Below, one piece after another: positions 30,013 to 38,295 of a stretch of DNA of 64,000 nucleotides. The stretch is taken from assembly GCF_003813965.1 (NCBI RefSeq), contig NZ_CP033896.1, forward strand, positions 62,001 through 126,000, written 5' to 3'. The translations under genes and the position numbers were made by a program. Source of the DNA: Corynebacterium choanae. Its GTDB lineage: Bacteria; Actinomycetota; Actinomycetes; Mycobacteriales; Mycobacteriaceae. The notes under the pieces were generated by a model. The model did not search any database. It had not been told where the DNA came from and was given only the letters and a program-made list of their open reading frames with translations. Numbering within the stretch: the first letter of the stretch is position 1; each line of letters starts with the position of its first letter.

Positions 30013-31452
30013 CTAGTCGCGGGAACTATGGCCAGAAGACGGATACACCGGATAGCTGTCGATCCACTCGAATTCGAGCGACGGCTCGGCAGCTTCACGC
30101 AGCTGTGGCTCATCCGCTGCTGCTGTCGCTGCATCTTCGTCGCCAGCGGCGCGCCGGGGATCAGCAGGAACCGGCTCGCCGGCGAGTGCCGCATCAATTT
30201 TCGCCAACTCAAAGGCGACATCCTCTTCGTCAGGAATGAAACGTTCCTCGTTGAGCTCCCCATTTGCTAACACTAAACCGCGTTCGACGAGCTCCTGCGG
30301 CGGCCACTCTTGCTGTTCGCGTTTGGCCTGTTTCTGCAGGTGCGCCAACTTGTTTTTCTGCTTCTGCAGCTCTTTCGTGAGTTCACGGCGCCGCGCCCGA
30401 ATCTTTGTCACCCGCACCAGATCCGGATCAATCGCTGTCATGGTGGCATCCCGGTCGGTGAGGATTCGGTGCTGAATCTCCCGGATCTTCCACGGCATCA
30501 CCAGCTGTTGCAGGCGCCGCAGCCGCCGCCGGCGAGCAAACTGTTTCCGCAGTGTTGTTCGCCGCCGCACCTCGTGTTTGCGTTCCTCACGGAAGTGCAC
30601 AAACTCGTCGGTAAACGGCATAATCCGGTCGAGATATTTATTCAGCACAATAAACTGGGTCATCGTCCACAGATTGTTGGCAAACCAGTACAGGGCAATC
30701 GCTGCTGGGGCAGGACCGTGCAACCCGAAATTTAATGTGAACACTGGCACCAGCGGCACAAAGAGTATAAGAATCCGATACGACCACACCGAAACGTTCG
30801 AATCATGGTCGAGAGTGATCCGGTTACGCCACACCGAATAGGCCATGTTGATAGTGGTGAAGGTGGCCGCCAAGATAAACAGCGGCAACAGCAGCCCGTG
30901 CACATCGTCATAGCTGGTTTGCAGATAGTCCAGCTGCTCTTGAGACATTGCGATATAGGCAACTGTCGGCACCTCATGCACTCGGGCTTGAATAAACCCT
31001 GAGACATCTTCGCTGGTGAGCATCCCAATAGGTGCATGATGGGCAGCCTCAAGGCCGTCTGCTGGCCGCGCCATCAGCAGCAACAGCCGGTACAGGCCGA
31101 GAAACACAGGCATTTGAATTAATGCTGGCCAGCAGCCTTTCGCCATCGAATAGTGATGCTCTTTGTAGAGTGCTTTGCGGGCGTCACTGACCTGTTTATC
31201 GGCTGTCGGATCGAAACTCATCCGGTTTGCCTGACTGAGCTCATGCAGCCGGGGGCGCAGATTCGTCATGATCCGGTTGTTTTTGTACTGCATGTAGGCA
31301 AGTGGGGCAATGAATCCACGAACAACCAAAATCAGCCCGAAAATGGAGCCGATCCACGCATGGGACTCGTCAAGTCCTAATCCATGATGCAGCCCGAGGA
31401 ATACCAATTTCATGATCCCGGAAACCGGATAGATCACAGCATCCCAGATCAT
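30013..31452 (-). CDS. YidC/Oxa1-family membrane protein insertase (second paralogue type)
   Basis: Inserts and folds proteins in the cytoplasmic membrane. The 479-residue protein has about five membrane segments, the conserved amphipathic region with Y-K-N-N-R-I-M-T-N-L-R-P, the cytoplasmic helical hairpin before K-G-C-W-P-A-L-I-Q-M-P-V-F-L-G-L-Y-R, and a final segment with P-A-A-I-A-L-Y-W-F-A-N-N. A long, highly charged Arg/Lys/Glu-rich C-terminal tail of about 170 residues may bind ribosomes or RNA. ATG 31452 follows aaagga at nine bases. The main yidC gene normally lies with rpmH and rnpA near oriC, and those genes are absent here, so this is probably the additional corynebacterial copy. 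Confidence 0.88.
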   Translation of the reverse strand: MIWDAVIYPVSGIMKLVFLGLHHGLGLDESHAWIGSIFGLILVVRGFIAPLAYMQYKNNRIMTNLRPRLHELSQANRMSFDPTADKQVSDARKALYKEHHYSMAKGCWPALIQMPVFLGLYRLLLLMARPADGLEAAHHAPIGMLTSEDVSGFIQARVHEVPTVAYIAMSQEQLDYLQTSYDDVHGLLLPLFILAATFTTINMAYSVWRNRITLDHDSNVSVWSYRILILFVPLVPVFTLNFGLHGPAPAAIALYWFANNLWTMTQFIVLNKYLDRIMPFTDEFVHFREERKHEVRRRTTLRKQFARRRRLRRLQQLVMPWKIREIQHRILTDRDATMTAIDPDLVRVTKIRARRRELTKELQKQKNKLAHLQKQAKREQQEWPPQELVERGLVLANGELNEERFIPDEEDVAFELAKIDAALAGEPVPADPRRAAGDEDAATAAADEPQLREAAEPSLEFEWIDSYPVYPSSGHSSRD

Positions 31453-31695
31453 GACGGTGTTCCTTTCTTTCCATGCGGTAACGATCATCGACACCGCTGT
31501 TTGGCCGGTGCCAGGATTTTCACTGTTAGCAGTGTAAAACGTGGAACCTTCGGCAATGGTATCGAAGCCTGCTGCCGGGGGCTTGCTTATGGGCAATGAT
31601 TGCACCGCTGATAGAGATCACTGTGTCGCCCATGTACGGGGTCGTTGATACGGGTCCATTATTTATTTGCGGGAGAATCGCTACAATGAGCGCCT

Positions 31696-32544
31696 ATGGA
31701 AGACAACACCCCCATCGCTGCTGAACCCCGGCCAGCGCAGCGTCGCCGTAAGCCGAGCGTGATCGAGATCTTAGGGGAGATTCTCGTGACTGTTGGGGCA
31801 GTGATGCTGCTGTTCGGGTTTTATGAAGCCTATTGGACGAATCTGCAGGCTGCCCGCAACCAGGCTGAGGTGGAGGCACAGCTCACAGATTTGTGGGATG
31901 AGGGGACAAACACTAATCCGGGCGGGGATGATCTGGTGAATCGTCGCCAATTTCATGCCCCGGAGCTGGGTGAAGCGTTTGCCCGCATGTATATTCCGAA
32001 GTTTGGTGCCGACTGGCAGTTCGCGATTGTTGAAGGCACTGAAGATGCGGATCTTCTGAAAGGACCCGGCCGCTATGTGACCAGCCAAATGCCGGGTGAG
32101 GCGGGAAATTTTGCGATTGCCGGGCACCGGGTTGGCAAGGGTGCGCCGTTTAACGATCTTGGTAATCTGCAGGCTTGTGACACTGTGGTGGTGGAGACAC
32201 GAACCGACTGGGAGATTTATAAAGTGTTGCCGGTAAGCGCGGATGGTAAACCGCGTGCCGAGGAAGCGGCGGCCTGTTTGAATGAGCATCAGGTGGAGGA
32301 AGTGACCGCCGGGAAATATCAGGATCTTGACGGCCGCTATATTACGACGCCCGGTAATTTTGGGGTGACCTATGCGGTGCCGAATGTGGAGCAAGCCCCC
32401 GCTGAGGATGATGAATCCTTGTTGACGATGACTACCTGTCATCCACAGTTTTCCAATAAAGAACGCATGATCATTCACGCGATGCTGACCCGCACTGAAC
32501 CGAAGGTGCCTGGGCAGCGGCCCGCCGAAATGGAGGCAAAGTAG
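31696..32544 (+). CDS. Class E sortase
   Basis: Membrane-anchored transpeptidase that cleaves sorting signals and attaches proteins to the envelope. The 282-residue protein has a basic N-terminus, one membrane segment (I-L-V-T-V-G-A-V-M-L-L-F-G-F), and the sortase domain with catalytic His144 (A-I-A-G-H-R), Cys248 (T-M-T-T-C-H-P) and Arg257 (N-K-E-R-M-I). The T-T-C-H-P context is typical of class E. ATG 31696 is chosen because the basic stretch and anchor follow directly; no strong ribosome site is seen. A 50-residue membrane protein begins right after the stop codon. Confidence 0.93.
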   Translation: MEDNTPIAAEPRPAQRRRKPSVIEILGEILVTVGAVMLLFGFYEAYWTNLQAARNQAEVEAQLTDLWDEGTNTNPGGDDLVNRRQFHAPELGEAFARMYIPKFGADWQFAIVEGTEDADLLKGPGRYVTSQMPGEAGNFAIAGHRVGKGAPFNDLGNLQACDTVVVETRTDWEIYKVLPVSADGKPRAEEAAACLNEHQVEEVTAGKYQDLDGRYITTPGNFGVTYAVPNVEQAPAEDDESLLTMTTCHPQFSNKERMIIHAMLTRTEPKVPGQRPAEMEAK

Positions 32545-32697
32545 ATGTATTCCTGGATGTGGTCGAAGTTGCCTGGTCAATGGCCGGTGAAACTGATTAT
32601 TACCTTGATTATTGCGGTTGCAGTGTTTTTTCTGCTTATGGAAGTGGTGTTTCCATGGGTGTCGTCGATGATGCCCTATAACGAGGTTGCTGTGTAG
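32545..32697 (+). CDS. Small single-span membrane protein after the sortase
   Basis: A 50-residue frame that starts on the base after the sortase stop codon, so it is almost certainly cotranslated. It has an N-terminal M-Y-S-W-M-W-S-K-L-P segment, one membrane span (K-L-I-I-T-L-I-I-A-V-A-V-F-F-L-L-M) and a short tail ending Y-N-E-V-A-V. Small proteins of this kind follow class E sortases in many actinobacteria, though the function is not known. It may stabilise or position the sortase. Confidence 0.8.
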   Translation: MYSWMWSKLPGQWPVKLIITLIIAVAVFFLLMEVVFPWVSSMMPYNEVAV

Positions 32698-32772
32698 CCG
32701 GTTTGTAAGGCTGCTGGCTCACAGGTTGTGGCCGTATTCCTGGCGAGTTGCCCGGAATACGGCCACTGCTGG

Positions 32773-33339
32773 TTACAGACCAAGATTTTCGATGACTTGC
32801 TCGGCGATGAGTTGTGGTTTCACGGACTGGTCTTGATTGCTAAACACTACGACGGCGGTCGTGTCTTTCGCCACGGCGTAGACGGAATGGCCGTCGCCGC
32901 CGAGACGGCCTCCTGTCCACCCAACTGGATCGTTGGCAGGGTTGGTGGTTTCGACTGGGGCAGCCCAGTCCACCACATCCATCGCCTCCCGCGGGGTGTT
33001 CATGTGGCGCACAATAATGGTGAGTTGGGGATCGTCGGGATAGGACCAGATGACGCAGGCTGGGGGGTCGAATCGGGTGTCGATTCCTTGGCCGGTGATG
33101 CGTTGACCGTTGGCGTCAGCGGCAAATTGGCTATCCAAATAGGGGCAGGGTTCTTGGGCTGCTTTGCCTTCCGGGATTGTGGGCATGGCATCAATTGGCA
33201 GGGTGACTGCTGGTTGGTCAGCGTCGACGGAGGTTGCGGTAGTAGTGGCTGGTGCTGGGGTGGGTGGTTCTTCGCTGCTGCAGGCTGCTGCGGTGACGGT
33301 GAGGGTGGCCAGTAGGATGGACAATAGTGTTCGGCGCAT
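32773..33339 (-). CDS. Lipoprotein of the DUF2020 type (unknown function)
   Basis: Exported lipoprotein. The 188-residue precursor has a clear signal (M-R-R-T-L-L-S, hydrophobic core, T-A-A-A-C lipobox, Cys20) and a Thr/Pro-rich linker. The globular domain carries E-P-C-P-Y-L-D, P-A-C-V-I-W-S-Y-P-D-D-P-Q-L and a central G-W-T-G-G-R-L-G-G-D-G motif; its two Cys may form a disulfide. The arrangement resembles the corynebacterial DUF2020 family, from memory and not searched. ATG 33339 is set by the signal peptide; upstream frame sequence overlaps the divergent kinase gene. Confidence 0.7.
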   Translation of the reverse strand: MRRTLLSILLATLTVTAAACSSEEPPTPAPATTTATSVDADQPAVTLPIDAMPTIPEGKAAQEPCPYLDSQFAADANGQRITGQGIDTRFDPPACVIWSYPDDPQLTIIVRHMNTPREAMDVVDWAAPVETTNPANDPVGWTGGRLGGDGHSVYAVAKDTTAVVVFSNQDQSVKPQLIAEQVIENLGL

Positions 33340-33440
33340 AACTAGTAAGCCTAGATCCCGTCGCCGGTGACTTCCTACCCGGCGGATGATTGGTGCCGTG
33401 TGGTGCCGGTGTGGTGAGTGGGTGTGAGAAGAGGAATGTG

Positions 33441-34931
33441 ATGGCTGATGGTGTCCCTGCCGGCGATGGTGTTGCTTCGCCGTCGGAGCGTAATACTCGT
33501 AGCACTGCGCCGCGATCTGCTGCTGTAACCGCTGCCAGTGGGGAGGATTGTGTGGATTCCACAGTGCACGACACGAAAAAGCCGCAGGAGTCTTCGGCGC
33601 TGCCTGACGATGATGCGCTGCAGTCGCGGGGATGGGGGTCGCGAGTGTGGTGGCTGAAACAGAAACTGCAGGCGGCCGGCGATAAAGCGGTGAGCGGGGA
33701 TGCGAGTGTCCGTCCACCGGCGGCGGCGCCTATTTCGGAAGCGGGGATTGTTGCCCGCCCGGGATGGCAGGCGATCACCCAAGGAATCCATATTCTTACC
33801 TATGGATTGTTGGCGGTGGTGGTGGCTACTGCTGCCCGCCGCAATATTGAGCTAGAGCTGCTCACCACCGGGGTGTGTATTGCGTTCGGATTGACCTATA
33901 TGGCATGTGCTTCCCGCTACCATAAGCTGCCGCCGTGGCAGGCACAGCTGTGGGTTTTGGTGTTGTCGCTGCTGTGGGGGGCGTTGATTCCCCTCGAGCA
34001 GACCAGCCTGTATCTGGTGTTTCCGCTGTATTTTCTGTATTTGCGGGTGATGCCTGATTGGCGGGGAATTGCGGCGGTGATTGCTGCCACCTGTTTTAGT
34101 ATTTTCAGCCAGTCGGGGCATTTAACTGCCGGAGCGATTCTTGGACCGACTGTTGCTGCCCTGGTGAGTATTGGGATTGATTATGCGTTTCGGACACTGT
34201 GGAAGGTTTCCGCGGAGCGGGAGGCACTGATCGGCGAGTTGATTGCTACCCGTAGCCAGTTGGCGGCGACGGAACGTGCCCAGGGTGTTGCCGCGGAGCG
34301 GCAGCGTATCGCCCACGAGATTCATGACACGCTGGCACAAGGTTTATCGTCGATTCAGATGCTGTTGTATGTTGCCGATCAGGAGCTTGCCCCGTTGCAG
34401 GAGCAGCTTCCGGCGGGGCAAGCTTTGACGCAGGCACGGGCGCGGATAGCGCAAGCCAAGCAGGTGGCGCACGATAATCTTGGGGAAGCGCGGGCGATGA
34501 TTGCTGCCTTGCAGCCGGCGGCGTTGGCGAGCTCTTCGATAGCTGACGCGCTGCAGCGGGCTGCCGCCGGGGTGGTGGGGGTTGATGTGGGGATTGTGAT
34601 CGACGGGGAACCACGTCCACTGCCGATGCGTGTAGAGGCGGCGCTGCTGCGCATTGCGCAGGGTGCACTTGGTAATGTTGCCACGCATAGTCAAGCGGAA
34701 AAAGCCCAGGTGACGTTGACATATTTGGATGACACAGTGCGTCTTGATGTGGTGGATAACGGGGTGGGTTTCGATCCGGCGAAGATTGCGGCACGTCCCG
34801 CCGGATTGGGGCATGTCGGATTGGCGGCGATGCGGCAACGTGCCCGTGAACAGCAGGGCAGTTTGACGGTGGAAGCCTCCCCGGGGCAAGGTTGTATGCT
34901 CAGCGTAGCCTTACCGGCGCCGACAGCCTAG
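33441..34931 (+). CDS. Two-component sensor histidine kinase, NarL/DesK type
   Basis: Membrane sensor that phosphorylates the response regulator encoded next. The 496-residue protein has a long polar N-terminus of about 105 residues, six hydrophobic segments (about 115-275), a coiled linker, a HisKA_3 domain with phospho-acceptor His295 in R-I-A-H-E-I-H-D-T-L-A-Q-G, and a HATPase domain with V-V-D-N-G-V-G-F-D and G-L-G-H-V-G-L-A-A-M-R-Q-R-A. ATG 33441 follows gaggaa by about six bases. The response regulator begins 177 bases downstream. The signal is unknown. Confidence 0.92.
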   Translation: MADGVPAGDGVASPSERNTRSTAPRSAAVTAASGEDCVDSTVHDTKKPQESSALPDDDALQSRGWGSRVWWLKQKLQAAGDKAVSGDASVRPPAAAPISEAGIVARPGWQAITQGIHILTYGLLAVVVATAARRNIELELLTTGVCIAFGLTYMACASRYHKLPPWQAQLWVLVLSLLWGALIPLEQTSLYLVFPLYFLYLRVMPDWRGIAAVIAATCFSIFSQSGHLTAGAILGPTVAALVSIGIDYAFRTLWKVSAEREALIGELIATRSQLAATERAQGVAAERQRIAHEIHDTLAQGLSSIQMLLYVADQELAPLQEQLPAGQALTQARARIAQAKQVAHDNLGEARAMIAALQPAALASSSIADALQRAAAGVVGVDVGIVIDGEPRPLPMRVEAALLRIAQGALGNVATHSQAEKAQVTLTYLDDTVRLDVVDNGVGFDPAKIAARPAGLGHVGLAAMRQRAREQQGSLTVEASPGQGCMLSVALPAPTA

Positions 34932-35108
34932 GATGACTGTCAAGTGTGTAATCCGCATCTTCGATGGGATCGCGGCACGGTGGCTGGGCGGCAACCAGCC
35001 GTCACCTGTATCGCCCCGGCAGGGTGAACAGGACAGTGTCGCTGCTGCGTGTCACAGATAATGATCAATGCACCCCGGAGGGTGCTGTATGAGGACGAGG
35101 TTTCCCCG

Positions 35109-35750
35109 ATGAGTATTCGAGTTTTGCTCGCCGACGACCACGAGATTGTGCGGTTAGGTCTGCGAGCTGTCCTCGAGGCAGCCGACGACATTACAGTGGT
35201 CGGGGAGGTGTCCTCTGCGGAAGATGCAATTGAGGCGGCGAAGGTCGGGGGAATCGACGTTATTTTGATGGATCTGCGGTTCGGTGCCGGCGCCGACGGG
35301 CAGCTGGTGTCGACCGGCGCTGATGCGACAGCAGCAATTAAAGCTACCGTCGATAACCCGCCGAATGTGTTGGTAGTGACAAACTATGACACCGACGCGG
35401 AGATCATCGGCGCAATTGAGGCGGGTGCGGTTGGTTATCTGCTGAAAGATGCGCCCCCGAGCGAGTTGCTGGCGGCGGTGCGTTCCGCGGCGGAAGGGGA
35501 TTCGGCGTTAAGCCCGGTGGTTGCTAACCGGTTGATGACCCGGGTACGCACCCCACGCACCTCGCTGACACCCCGCGAACTTGAAGTGTTGACCCTGGTT
35601 GCGGCCGGCTCATCCAATCGGGATATTGGCAAAATGCTGTTTCTGTCCGAGGCGACAGTGAAATCCCATCTGGTGCATATCTACGACAAGCTGGGGGTGC
35701 GTTCCCGCACATCGGCGGTGGCCGCCGCCCGCGAACAAGGAGTGCTGTAA
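35109..35750 (+). CDS. Two-component response regulator, NarL/LuxR type
   Basis: DNA-binding partner of the upstream kinase. The 213-residue protein has a receiver domain with acidic Asp-Asp pair (L-L-A-D-D-H-E) and phospho-acceptor Asp55 (I-L-M-D-L-R-F), then a LuxR-type helix-turn-helix at about 148-213 (L-T-P-R-E-L-E-V-L-T-L-V, then T-V-K-S-H-L-V-H-I-Y-D-K-L-G-V). The receiver loop after Asp55 has a short insertion (F-G-A-G-A-D-G-Q-L-V-S-T). ATG 35109 is preceded by gaggacgagg. A long folded inverted repeat follows the gene. Confidence 0.94.
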   Translation: MSIRVLLADDHEIVRLGLRAVLEAADDITVVGEVSSAEDAIEAAKVGGIDVILMDLRFGAGADGQLVSTGADATAAIKATVDNPPNVLVVTNYDTDAEIIGAIEAGAVGYLLKDAPPSELLAAVRSAAEGDSALSPVVANRLMTRVRTPRTSLTPRELEVLTLVAAGSSNRDIGKMLFLSEATVKSHLVHIYDKLGVRSRTSAVAAAREQGVL

Positions 35751-35776
35751 GCCGCAAAAACCAGCGAGACAGCAGA

Positions 35777-35857
35777 CAACGGCTCGCACAAGGGTTTCGC
35801 TCGACAGGTTTGGCTACAAAGCCGAGACCTCGTCGATGCACCCTCTGCGAGCCGTTG
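35777..35857. terminator. Long nested inverted repeat between response regulator and lsr2
   Basis: A perfect 12-bp stem joins 35777-35788 (caacggctcgca) with 35846-35857 (tgcgagccgttg). Inside, further short helices can stack: aggg/ccct, tcgac/gtcga, aggt/acct and ggct-acaa-agcc. It lies between convergent genes and could end both transcripts, but there is no clear T-run, so another structured-RNA role is possible. Confidence 0.5.
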
Positions 35858-35933
35858 CTCTTAGTTCACCGATGCAGTGATGTCCGCCGCACCAGGATTT
35901 TGCCGGGCTGCTGCACACACTGCAGGTGTCAGG

Positions 35934-36302
35934 TTAGCGATTATTCGCCAAATGGGGGTGTGCTTCGTCGAAGGCGCGCAACAGTTCATCGGAGAGCTTG
36001 CCACGGTCAGCCACATCCCAGCCGTTATCGCGTGCCCACTGGCGGCGAGCCTTGTTCAGCTCCCGGTCGGCTTGCGACGGGGCGGAACGGCGCTTGTTTT
36101 GCCGCTGTTGCTGCGGCACATAGATGGATGCCACCTCAATTAGACGGGCAAAAGTGTTGCGGACTTCTTGGGCACTAGCAGGCGACAAATCCAGCTGATA
36201 ATGGGTCTCGTCGAGGGCGAAACGCAGCACCTGCAGATCCTGCTCGTCGATTGGTTCGCCGGTGAGGTCGTCGTAATAGCGGGTGATTTCTTTTCGTGCC
36301 AT
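35934..36302 (-). CDS. lsr2: Lsr2-family nucleoid-associated protein (xenogeneic silencer)
   Basis: H-NS-like protein that oligomerises on AT-rich DNA and silences foreign genes. The 122-residue protein starts M-A-R-K-E-I-T-R-Y-Y-D-D-L-T-G-E-P-I, the usual Lsr2 dimerisation strands, then a helix (about 55-70), a basic linker, and the DNA-binding domain R-Q-W-A-R-D-N-G-W-D-V-A-D-R-G-K. The minor-groove-binding R-G-R tripeptide of most family members is R-G-K here (residues 100-102). ATG 36302 follows aaagg by nine bases. The upstream region to about 36780 is AT-rich and may be self-bound. Confidence 0.9.
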   Translation of the reverse strand: MARKEITRYYDDLTGEPIDEQDLQVLRFALDETHYQLDLSPASAQEVRNTFARLIEVASIYVPQQQRQNKRRSAPSQADRELNKARRQWARDNGWDVADRGKLSDELLRAFDEAHPHLANNR

Positions 36303-37081
36303 AAGGTCACGCCTTTCTTGCTCGATGTGGTTTGCAAGCAACAATGCACAATACTGCGGCTGCCCGTGAACGTGATTTGGCATTGCCCGCGGAGATTACC
36401 GCCCAGCAAGGGTGAGATGTGTTCCCCGATGCCCCTATTTATGTTCGCAATGCGCCAGGCTCAGCAGATGTGTTGCTGCACATCTTTACGCTCATGAATT
36501 TGTTAATTGACGCAAGAAGCATCATCTATTGAAACAGTAGCTGAAATCGGCAAATGGAACAACCATTATCTTTACCGGCGACGTATTCTTACGTTCTTCT
36601 TAAGGTTGTGGGGGTGTGATTGCTTGCTCCCACTGTTTTTCCAAAGCCGAATTTGCATCCTATTCCTGTGGACGAATTTGGCACGGCCAAATCCAATCCC
36701 GCTGTGTTTGAGCTGGGAAGATGCTGGAAGAATATGTGCACTTTACCGTGACAATTAAGAAAATCTGTCTGATCAATTCCCGTCTAGTGTGGTATTTCCG
36801 TTCTGTTTTACCCGGTAGTGGGAAACAGTGTGCAACATATCCCCAACCGTGGATGTGCGGGATGGTGGCGTGACCGCACATCCAGAGAGCAAGAAGCAGC
36901 CACCACAAAACGACTGCCCTTATCAGATGGCCGGATCAACGAATACGGTTAATCATGGCACACCCGATAAGGGCAGATGCAAAGATGGGAAAACCCGGGC
37001 AGAGGAACAGCCGTCAACGACTGTCCCCCGAATAGGGCAGGTGGAACGAGGCGTTCACCCGCCAAGTAACGCTATCCAGTG
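36303..37081. other. AT-rich region with inverted repeats, upstream of lsr2
   Basis: About 780 bases without a convincing gene. Bases roughly 36480-36790 are markedly AT-rich for this window. Two perfect 10-bp inverted repeats follow: ggatgtgcgg/ccgcacatcc (36851-36860, 36874-36883) and tgcccttatc/gataagggca (36915-36924, 36966-36975). The first is a compact hairpin; the second has a 41-base spacer. Confidence 0.5.
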
Positions 37082-37099
37082 CTACTGGTGCGGATAGCG
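37070..37099. terminator. Hairpin at the 3' end of the DUF6474 gene
   Basis: cgctatcc (37070-37077) pairs with ggatagcg (37092-37099), with a ccagt/actgg helix inside. It overlaps the last codons of the minus-strand gene. No T-run is evident, so termination is only probable. Confidence 0.35.
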
Positions 37100-37732
37100 A
37101 TCTTCCTCCAGTTTCCGGTGCACATCACCGGTAACAGTTTCAAGATCTTCGCTGATCGCCTGATGAATACGGTTGCGCTGCGTGGTACCCATCGAGTCGG
37201 CATTATTGGTGGCAGCGATGAGTTTATCGAGCCGGGAATCAATGTCCCGCTGGAAACCGCTCGGCAGCGGGGCGTTGTTCACCGTTTCCCGCAGCTGTTC
37301 AATACGCGCTTTTAACGGTGCACCCAAACCGGAATACTGTGCCAGCTTGTCGGCGGACACACCATGCCGGCTTGCTTCCTGCTTGACGAGCTGTTCCCGC
37401 GCCCAGGTGATACCCCGATACGCGAGCGGCAGCAGCAACGGCGCGAGCAGCCGTGCCGCACCAGTGTAGCGGCGCACCGTCTGTGCATTGAAGGAACCTG
37501 CCTTGAGCTGTTTGTAGGTTGCCTTCGCCATCCGCTCATTGTGCTTCTGCTTTGCCTTGAGATTCTTATGATGCTGCTTTTCCAACAGTTTGCGCTCTTT
37601 AGTGAGGAGCTTCTGCTGCCGCAGAGCAAGCTTGGTGCCTTCGCGCACTTCTGATTTGGCGTGCTGTTTCGCAGCTTTATACATTGCTTTGTTCTTCGCG
37701 CGGCGGGTGAGTAGTCGGCTGAAAAGCCCCAT
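37082..37732 (-). CDS. DUF6474-type protein, helical and highly charged
   Basis: Function unknown. The 216-residue protein begins with a basic, lysine-rich coiled region (M-G-L-F-S-R-L-L-T-R-R-A-K-N-K, then many K/Q/E/H to about residue 95), followed by a short hydrophobic stretch (A-R-L-L-A-P-L-L-L-P-L-A-Y) that may touch the membrane. The C-terminal helical part contains R-I-E-Q-L-R-E-T-V-N-N and D-S-R-L-D-K-L-I-A-A-T. This layout matches a family of corynebacterial proteins known as DUF6474 (from memory). ATG 37732 is preceded by aaggaa. An in-frame extension to 38242 has no ribosome site and is not protein-like. Confidence 0.75.
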   Translation of the reverse strand: MGLFSRLLTRRAKNKAMYKAAKQHAKSEVREGTKLALRQQKLLTKERKLLEKQHHKNLKAKQKHNERMAKATYKQLKAGSFNAQTVRRYTGAARLLAPLLLPLAYRGITWAREQLVKQEASRHGVSADKLAQYSGLGAPLKARIEQLRETVNNAPLPSGFQRDIDSRLDKLIAATNNADSMGTTQRNRIHQAISEDLETVTGDVHRKLEEDRYPHQ

Positions 37733-38295
37733 GAGATTCCTTCTATCTACCTGTTGACGGTGAAGCCGTATGGTGTTGTGCGCAACGAACAACACTGCCT
37801 TTTCGGAAAACCCAGATGGTTCATCCACCATCTGGTGCAGCAGGTGATATCCGCCGGCTGTGGAAGCGGTGCTCGTTGAGCTGATGTTTTCTCGCCAGTG
37901 TAGTCTACCGGGTGCAGATATCAGCCGCTTGCAGGGTGCTGCTGCCACCTTGCCGGGTGCAGGATTGAGGGGCGGCAAAAAAGCAAGAAACCTGACAGTC
38001 AATACCGGGGCATGAACACCCTCACCATCGTCACCCCGCCAGACGAAGGCCACCGATGAGGTCTGCCGCTGGATACAGCCGCAACGCTTCACTGTTGCTG
38101 GCATGATGAATTGACCCTCCAGGTATTGCTGCCCCGTGTTGGGGGCTGAACAGCCGAGATAGCAATAACTGGTGCAATGTCCCTTTGCGTCTACTGGTGT
38201 CCCTGGCATAGCATGAAAAATCACCCAGCAAAAAGACAACAAAACCCCGCTGAGAACTGAACAGGGGTTTCGTATTCTGCAGAATTAGATACATT
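37733..38295. other. Divergent intergenic region with a terminator-like hairpin
   Basis: About 560 bases between the minus-strand DUF6474 gene and the plus-strand nuclease-like gene, with no gene recognised. A hairpin aaacccc/ggggttt (38242-38248 with 38264-38270) lies 26 bases before the nuclease-like start; its minus-strand copy is followed by a T-rich run. Confidence 0.4.
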
